Source: Rhexocercosporidium sp. MPI-PUGE-AT-0058
Lineage: Eukaryota; Ascomycota; Leotiomycetes; Helotiales
Length of the DNA: 64,000 bases
NCBI GenBank assembly: GCA_020746875.1
Contig: JAGTJL010000005.1
Coordinates: 372,001-436,000 of the forward strand
Reading direction: 5' to 3'
The notes beneath the pieces were generated by a model. That model ran no database searches, had not been told where the DNA came from, and saw nothing but the letters and a program-made list of their open reading frames with translations. How positions within the stretch are numbered: the first letter of the stretch is position 1; the number at the start of each line of letters is the position of its first letter. Positions 57,193 to 64,000 of this stretch are shown one piece after another. A program made the translations under genes and the position numbers.

Positions 57193-58539
57193 TTAAAGGT
57201 CCAAACTCTCCTCCTCAGGATCATATGCCAACGGCTTCTGCCCTAACCCGAGCTTCTCCAGCCCAAACGCCTGATACGCCCACATCGCACCCGTCGCAAC
57301 CTTCTCATTCACCGCCAACTTCCAACTGCTCGTCTGTTTCCTCACTCCCCCATTCCTTTCAGCAGTCTTGACCATCTCATCAACACGCGGTCTCCTGCGC
57401 TCATCATACACGTGAAACGTGTCCGCGATAGTATACTCAGGCTTCTCGCGCAGAATCCGCGAGAGCAAGAAGACATCTTCCAGAGCCATGGATACGCCCT
57501 GACTGGCATGTGGTTGCATAGCATGTGCCGCGTCCCCAATAATAAGACATCTCCCCTTGGACCATTTCCCGCCCTGTGGCAACTTGAAGATGGGGTAGAA
57601 CTTCACGACTGAAGTCTGATTAACCACTTGCCGTAGCATTTCGCCCCAGTCGCTGCGGAGGTCTTTCAGATACCCCGCCATGCTCGACTTGAACTCGTCG
57701 ACTTCCTGCTTGCCATGCTGTTCCCATCCATCGCGGGTGTTGTTCGATTCAGGCAGTGTTACAGACCGCGAGAAGAACCAGTAGATGTTATCTTGCGCAG
57801 CCGTGCATGGTGTGAGTGCGATCAGGCCGTCGGTTGTGAGAGTTGCATTGATACCTTGAAGCGTACTTGCCGCGGGTGGGAGTTCTGACGTAGGTACGAT
57901 GGAGAAAACATTCGATATACCCGAATACTCGGGGACGATATCGGGATCAATGTATGTCTTCCGTACCGCAGAATGGATTCCATCGCAACCTATCAGGAGA
58001 TCTCCCGTGTCCGACGTGCCATCTGCGAAAGTAGCCGTGACCAATCCGTCATGCTCTTGAATATTCACCAGCTTCTTGTTGAAGTGGATAGGAATGGCAA
58101 CTTTCCGTGCTGCTTCCATGAGAACCTCCATCAACTCCACTCGCCGGATCCGCATATATCCGAAACCCGTCTTCTCTTTGCTCCATCCTGTCATGTCCAT
58201 CGTTCCGATGACATGGCCTTTGACTGAGTGCACAGTGAGCTCAGACCCCGTCGAGCCACGGGCGAGGAGTTCATCCCAGAGACCAAGTCGCTCAAGGAGT
58301 CGAGAACCGTTAGAAGGGATTCCGAGAGCTCCCCCGAGAGTTGTTGGCTCTGAACGGGTTTCGTAGATGGTGGATTTGATGTTGTTTGCTTTCTGAAGTT
58401 GTAGGGCGGCTGCGATGCCGGCTGGGCCGCTGCCTATGATGATCACCTAGAGGTATATAGGGTCAGAATATGCGGGTTTCATCTCGGTTTGTGAGCTAAT
58501 GCAGCCCAAGATATGATTTACCTTGGAAAGTATCGCCAT
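57193..58539 (-). CDS. FAD-dependent aromatic hydroxylase-type monooxygenase
   Basis: Two exons (58522-58539, 57193-58446; intron 75 nt) give 423 residues. The first exon encodes only MAILSK and the second continues VIIIGSGPAGIAAALQLQ, the GxGxxG dinucleotide-binding motif (Gly11, 13, 16). DLLIGCDGIHSAVRK is the DG motif, and LIIGDAAHAMQPHASQGVSMALEDV is the GD FAD-ribityl motif with the usual PxxxQG. This places it with salicylate hydroxylase/6-hydroxynicotinate 3-monooxygenase-like class A flavoproteins. The substrate is not identifiable. There is no membrane anchor. A Zn2Cys6 regulator lies about 1 kb upstream in the same orientation, which makes pathway-specific control plausible (inference). 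Confidence 0.93.
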
Positions 58540-59532
58540 TTGCAGAGGCGTTTGTCTGGGAGACTTGGACGACAACTGGGGTTGTGGGGTGGATCTTCGA
58601 TGTTGGGCAAACAAGCTTTCCTTTTCCAGGGATTGACGAAGGTGATTACTAGAAGCAAGTGTAGATGATGTATTTTAAGAGCTGGGCAACTGCTTAGTTT
58701 TATTCACATCTCGCGTCTTCTGTGGTTGCTCCAATCTTATTATCAACCGTGAGGTTGAACTGTCAATGAGCGAATACATGTAAAGCACAGTCCTTGCTCG
58801 CTCATTCGGGTCTTAGAAAAGAAACCGTCCAACGGCACACGGAACTACCAAAAAGCGACAGCATTCCTATAAAGGCGATCTTGTCGGCGTTGTGTAGTGA
58901 GAAAGCCTGGACACTTAAGTATGCCAAGGACTCGGGCCGAGATTTCGTACCGAGATTGTTGACTTTGGGCTTATATCTTGGCTGCATTGAATCAAAGGCA
59001 GAAACTTCGTGATTGGAAAGTCCATGGACCTTCCCAGGATTGTTCCTCCAACAGGCTCTTCAACGGACTTTCATGATTTCAATAGTTGCTACATGCGGTT
59101 GTTTGAGGTTGGGTTTGGATCCCCTCTTCCCCGAGGCTGTGACTTCAGGTCACTGTTGAGCTGTCGCTGCGAATGTCGGAAACGAAACAGGGCCAGACCA
59201 TAGGTATTTGATAAGACAGAGTTCACAGAGAATGGAGCGACGTTTTGGATTGATGGTTAAGGAGTAAATAAATGGTTGTGCTTTGCTGTGAAAGGACATA
59301 GATCATCCACTGCTTTCTTTCCATCGGCTACCTGGTTGGCCTATCAGCAGACCAAAGAGATGCGGTGATTGGGGCTGTTGGCGTTCCTTGAGACATGACT
59401 AGATTAATAGAAAAATACAAACAAATGATTTAGATTCGATCGTCTTCCGTTCCCTATCTCATACTTTGGTCTATCAAGAAATTGCCCTGAAGCCTTCGTA
59501 TCTTCCCTAGGCCTTTATTGGGAAAACTCTTG
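58540..59532. other. Intergenic region between monooxygenase and regulator
   Basis: About 1 kb, containing the promoter of the monooxygenase and the 3' UTR of the regulator. No gene seen. Confidence 0.5.
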
Positions 59533-62411
59533 TCAACCTAAAGACATGCTATGATCTAAACCCCCTTCCCATTCGACCGGCCATTGATAATCCACCATTA
59601 TATTGTCGAAGAAGTCTACGATATCAAGATGTTCGGGTAGACCACCGACCATAGAAAGCGGCATGTTGTTGATCGGGTAGGAAAGGCTCTCGACACTGGG
59701 AGGGCTGAGCGCTGATGCTTCATTAAGTGCAAAAGGCTGATAGATATTAATATCGTAGATCTTGGTTGACGTCCAGTAAAGCAGATGAGGATAAATGGAA
59801 GTCATGGATCTGGGTAGGTAGAGTGTAACTCACAGAATCAACAGCATAGCTCGGGTTTTCTGGCTGCACCTCGATTCCCGGGTTCAGTAGCACAGACAAA
59901 GCTTCCACGTCCATCTCACTCTCTCGAGGGTGAAAATTTTTATTCGCCTCAAAGTCATCGACGTACTGACGCGCGATACCTGCAAAATCGGAGAGAAGGG
60001 AACTAGGGAGCGATCCTCTAGAAGAATATTCGAGGCGACAAAAGTAGCCAGCCGCAACCCCGAGGAGGGAAAGGTTACTTTTCGTTTCGGGGTGGGTTGG
60101 ATTGTGGACGACGAAGTCGAATAAGATGAAGAGAGCAGAGAGGGGCATGGAGTCAATGAACCTGTTTCTTTGTTATGTTTCCTGCTTTCGGAGGCTGATG
60201 GCGGTAGTGGATAGAAGGCAGAAGACTTACCAGATTGGGGCATGTGCTTCTGTGTCGATGTATCGTGTCAACTCAATCACAGTCCGCGCAGCGATCATCA
60301 ACTTGTTCTTGGACACAGACCGCCTCTGTGAAGAAGTCTCTCCTTCGATGTGTAAGGTCATTCTGCTCAGTGCAATTACAACGCTCTCGTAGTGGTAGCG
60401 GATTCGCATAGCAACTGTCATGGAAACGTGATCCGGGAAGTGTTTCATCTGGAAAGGTTCCCCTGGCCGAAATGATGCGGGAATAGACAGCCGCCAGTGC
60501 TCCAACTCGTCGCTAATTCTGTCGATATTGGCGTACATGATTTTAGTCGTGTTGAGAGTTGCGCTGATGGAGAACAGTGATTCGTATGCACGGGATATCA
60601 GCCGACTGAAGCGAGCCATCGTAAAGAACCAGTCGAACCCTTCGAAGACCGCCTCGGGGGCTTCGGGGATGGGACATCCGATGTCAAAATCGGACAGAAT
60701 CTAGGAACTCGATCAGGAAATTCCAAGTACACCAAAATATTTGAAGCTTAGGATGAGCACTAACCGAAGCCTTGCTGCATGCAAAACACATCGTTTTCTC
60801 AAGTACGTAAATCACCCAGAAAGTCCGATGACAAGCTGGCTCATTTCCCTCCTGACAAGTAGCTTTATTGAAACCAAGCAATTGAGCTATCCTGGCAGCT
60901 TCGGCTGTCAACATGTTTCCAATCTGCAGACAGGATGAATTGTGTGCAAAAATAGCCTATGCAATGAGATCAGTTCACCACATATCAGACGAGGTCAGTA
61001 GCTTCGTCGTACCATTGAGATTATAGCCTTGTGAATGTCAACTAGATAATGGGTACACATTTTCGGGAAACTCACCTGCATATTCAGCAAAGCTTCTTTG
61101 GGGACGAGAATATCTGTAAGTAGCCCAAGGGAAATTTGGTAGAGCTGCCAGGCAGTTCCTTTCCCGGGATCAAAAGTCCCACCGTCTTGATACTGGCATC
61201 CAAGGGCAAGGACACTGTTGTAAAGAGCGTTGAAAGCAGGACTTCTTTTCAATAATTGTTCTCGATCAGCGCCGACTGTTTGCGCTTCGAAATCTCTTCG
61301 ATCTAGGAATGGATGTACTGGGTGGACATGATTAAAGTACGCTGAATTGGAAGTCAGCATTTCATCTTTTGGCAGCTCTGCTACAGGACATGCTAACCTT
61401 CGATGTACAACTTGGCAGTCTCATCTGAGATTTGCACAGGCGAAGTGGGACGATCGAAATTGATCACAGAGTCAGATGCGTTGACGTTCCGGTTCATACG
61501 CGTGTGTATGACTGTTGCTAAAGATTCAATACTTTCTCGGAGTCGATTGTGACCTAAGCGCTCAGTTATGGAGGCTATTCTCTGTTCAGAGAAAAATGCG
61601 AGTCCTGAGCTTCCCACTAAGGTCCAGTTAGATATTCTGTGATCCAATTGGGGTGTTTGAGGACAGCATACCATAATTGTCGTTGGCCTGAATCGAAGTC
61701 AGCATTCGTGAATCATTACAGCTGTACATTCTCTGGACGCCAAACCTTCAAAATCGAATCCTCGATTTGACGTCGCCCTCTCGTATTTCTATCCTCGAGA
61801 AGGCGATCAATATACAGTTTAGAGCTTTGAGGTATTTGTTGGTCATGATGGTGTTGCTGCTCAGGTAGCGCTCTTGAAGCTTCAAGCACCCGTGACTCTA
61901 CGAGGGGAGTAAATTTCTCTTTACTACTCGCTGATACTACCTGGGCCGGAGCATCTTTTGGCGCTGTGGAGGCGCCCGTGGTCTGTCGTATTCTTCTTTT
62001 GTGGACGCTGAAATTGCATGGCACCTTTCTTTTCTAGCATGACAGCCACCAAACGTCAGCACCTGCCCCAGCACCTTGTTAAAGCAGGATTTTCCTCACA
62101 ATGCAGTGTATACAAGACAGAGGGTCAGAACTCTCTGTTTTCGTTAATCAATTAGCAAGATATCTATTTATAAATTGGTTTAAGTGCCCAAATTCTACGA
62201 GGAGGTGACAGGAGATTTGGAATGTCAAGTGGGATTGGATTTTCATATTGGGGTGCTACGCGAGTAGTGGGCTGGCCGATCTGGAATAGAGGGGTAGACA
62301 AAGCATCGCATCACATCTTCACTTACTTGGACATCGTACTTTGCGAGCTCTACATTCATCGCATGTAGATGCTAGTGGCCTTCTCGGTGACACTGTCTTA
62401 TTTTGGTCCAT
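59533..62411 (-). CDS. Zn2Cys6 fungal-specific transcription factor
   Basis: Ten exons give 708 residues in consistent phase: 62327-62411, 62100-62134, 61746-62033, 61672-61687, 61398-61616, 61076-61341, 60765-60956, 60231-60700, 59834-60161, 59533-59760. The binuclear cluster is split over three exons: CDECRARKVRC in exon 1, SCIHC in the 35-nt exon 2, KRKVPC in exon 3. This gives CX2CX6CX8CX2CX6C (Cys17, 20, 27, 36, 39, 46) followed by a basic linker. Exon 4 is only 16 nt (ANDNY) and leads to VGSSGLAFFSEQRI. The fungal-specific middle homology region follows: FNHVHPVHPFLDRRDFE, FNALYNSVLALGCQY, EAARIAQLLGFNK, HRTFWVIYVLEKTMCFACSKAS, DFDIGCPIPEAP. The regulator probably binds CGG-type half sites. 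Its likely target is the neighbouring monooxygenase. Confidence 0.88.
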
Positions 62412-63629
62412 CTTGCTCTGGGGCTCCAGCGCTCCACACTCAATGGTTGAGGTTTGGAGAGACCTTGTCAGCTTTGAATGCTTTGTTTGTTGGTGAACTT
62501 GACGAAAACACTATGAAGTGGTACTGATCTACTGGATAAATAAGATATGTTTTGAAATTTGACGTACTGCTAGCTGAGTCTAGTAGTGGAAGGCTCTGGC
62601 GTTGGGAGCTGAGTGGAAGTGACAGCAACGATTCAGGAAATAAATGTGAGGTTGGGGTCCAAGGCTGTAGCACTGCCACTGCACCCCGCAGCCATGCCCC
62701 TCGGTAAGCAATGCCAATTCTTTTCGCATTGCCTCAGTTGCGCAGCTTGACACGACGCAATGCTGGCTGGGCCTTGAGGGCGATACATATTCACGAATAT
62801 GTCTCCATTCGCTTTGGAACTGCCGCTCTTTGGAAGGCCAACCAAACTCTCTTCCATAATCAGCTCACAGTTCCCAGCAACGCTCGCAGAACATCACAAG
62901 TACAGTGGCCTGGGAGGAAATATTCAGGCGGTTTGACCCACAGAGGTGCGGCATTTGGTGGCCTGACACTTGGCTTGCCTGTCGCGGTTTTAGGTACCTT
63001 TATCGTCCTGCCCTCGATTTGAGCTCTGTGACTATTTTTTGTCGACTTGTTATTGCGTTTTAAGTTTACCATGCAACTACCTATACATTTCTTGTACAGA
63101 AATTCCCTGTTGCATCCATCTGCAAATACTTTCATATAGACGAAACCCTGCTGGCGCGGGTCCAGGGCTTCAGACAGACAATGTAGGCTGAGTATATGAG
63201 AATCCGAACGCCTTCTAAATCATGGATCTGACCTTAGTCTCCTGGTGTAGCTAGGAATGACCCCCAACTCTCGAGTCGTGGCATGAGTAAATGTAGTGAC
63301 TTTGTAAGTTACTTCGTTAAGGATCACATTGGCGCGAACTTCCAGGTTCATTCCCAATATCTCCCCACGCTCCGCAAATCAGACAGGGATGCCGGGGATC
63401 ATCGATTAGACTGTCAGGCTCTTCAGCATATTATCGATTATCCATGGCATGCTCAGTCATGTTCGGATTGGCCATAAAGTGAGCTTCTATTGGCTATGAA
63501 TATTCATTAACCTTCATCGTTGTCCTTTTAGCGGCACAGCTGAATTTAGTATATAGGCTGCAGACTTGCATCTGCCTTTCATTGATACCATTCTTTTGCA
63601 GTTCTACCTTCAGTGTCGTTCAAACCACT
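62412..63629. other. Upstream region of the regulator, no gene seen
   Basis: About 1.2 kb. A 103-codon plus-strand frame (62711-63022) has no recognisable domain. The regulator's promoter is expected at the left end. A TATATA-like word (about 63549) lies about 80 bp before the possible small gene. Confidence 0.45.
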
Positions 63630-63848
63630 ATGGTAACATACGACGAGCCCCAGAGCTTGAAAACTTTTTTCAGGGGGAAAAATGAAGTTGTTGGTGACGG
63701 TTATCATACACCCGTTGAGTGGAAACTTACACGGATCATTGCAGTTATTGCTAGGCGTATCGCTTACGTTGGTATGTGATATTAAACGCCTAACCCTGTG
63801 TGTCTCTATTATATTATAGCTGTCTTCCGTCACCTGATGAAGCGCTAA
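63630..63848 (+). CDS. Possible small gene, 56 residues
   Basis: Two exons (63630-63771, 63820-63848) joined across a 48-nt intron with good signals (GTATGT, CCTAAC, ATTATAG) would encode MVTYDEPQSLKTFFRGK ... RRIAYVAVFRHLMKR. No signal peptide, membrane segment or known domain is visible. A TATA-like word lies upstream. Support is only the clean intron and open frame, so it may be spurious. Confidence 0.3.
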
Positions 63849-64000
63849 ATATGTTCAACATCTGACTGACAAAATCATGAAAGGCTTGCAAGTAATATTA
63901 TACTTCCTCTCCAGCGTTCTCGTCTAAATATCACAGGGCATACACACGAAGTTTGGGAACTGGCTTCTGACAGAGAATACCTTGGTTGTCGCTGGGATAT

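Noticed and set aside
62258..62279. Alternative small exon between the zinc-cluster exons
   Set aside because: It gives no cysteines, whereas the exon at 62100-62134 supplies CIHC with exact CX6C spacing to the next exon.
1..64000. tRNA or rRNA genes
   Set aside because: I looked for B-box-like GGTTCGANNCC words in a tRNA context and for rRNA-like segments and found none convincing; a covariance-model scan would be needed to be sure.

Overview
This is a chromosomal window from a filamentous ascomycete (Pezizomycotina). A Leotiomycete/Helotiales-type genome is my inference, not proven. The signs are short introns (about 46-190 nt) with GTRNGT donors, CTAAC/CTGAC-like branch sites and YAG acceptors; a fungal gene set (PEX5, STT3, Zn2Cys6 and bHLH regulators, a HET-domain protein, Kre9/Knh1-like GPI proteins, a 2EXR protein); and Tad-type LINE relics. 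There are no operons. Exons were joined by hand from splice signals and reading-phase agreement.

Left part (0.5-20 kb), gene-dense: a short-chain dehydrogenase with an apparent frameshift (-); an Old Yellow Enzyme flavoprotein (+); an uncharacterised protein with a SUMO-interaction-like motif and seven heptad repeats (+); dynein intermediate chain (-) sharing a ~430-bp promoter with F1Fo-ATP synthase subunit e (+); the oligosaccharyltransferase catalytic subunit STT3 (+); a large disordered CX2C-X24-CX2C protein (+); an aminoglycoside-phosphotransferase-fold kinase gene lacking its N-lobe (-); and a 2EXR-domain protein (-).

Middle part: 20.2-30.5 kb has no gene I can support. It carries many microsatellites and recurrent TACAGTAC/GTACTGTA words and ends in the pyrimidine-rich leader of a bHLH-zipper transcription factor (30.5-32.1 kb, +). 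Then come a presequence-bearing two-RRM RNA-binding protein whose start codon is split by an intron (34.5-35.9 kb, +) and the peroxisomal import receptor PEX5 (37.1-39.3 kb, +).

Right part: 39.3-47.5 kb is gene-poor accessory DNA. It holds two adjacent small two-TM proteins of unknown function, a reverse-transcriptase relic and most copies of a 17-bp word, TGCGAYGTGCAACAAAA. A HET-domain gene with a long coiled-coil C-terminus (47.5-50.3 kb, -) lies between two oppositely oriented LINE relics. Two paralogous secreted GPI proteins follow (51.6-55.0 kb, -), then a FAD monooxygenase (57.2-58.5 kb, -) with a Zn2Cys6 regulator directly upstream (59.5-62.4 kb, -), which may form an enzyme/regulator pair. 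A possible 56-aa gene lies near the right edge.

The least explained signals are the dispersed 17-bp word, the intron-split start codon, the HET/coiled-coil gene whose stop codon lies inside a tandem duplication, and the 10-kb gene-free tract.
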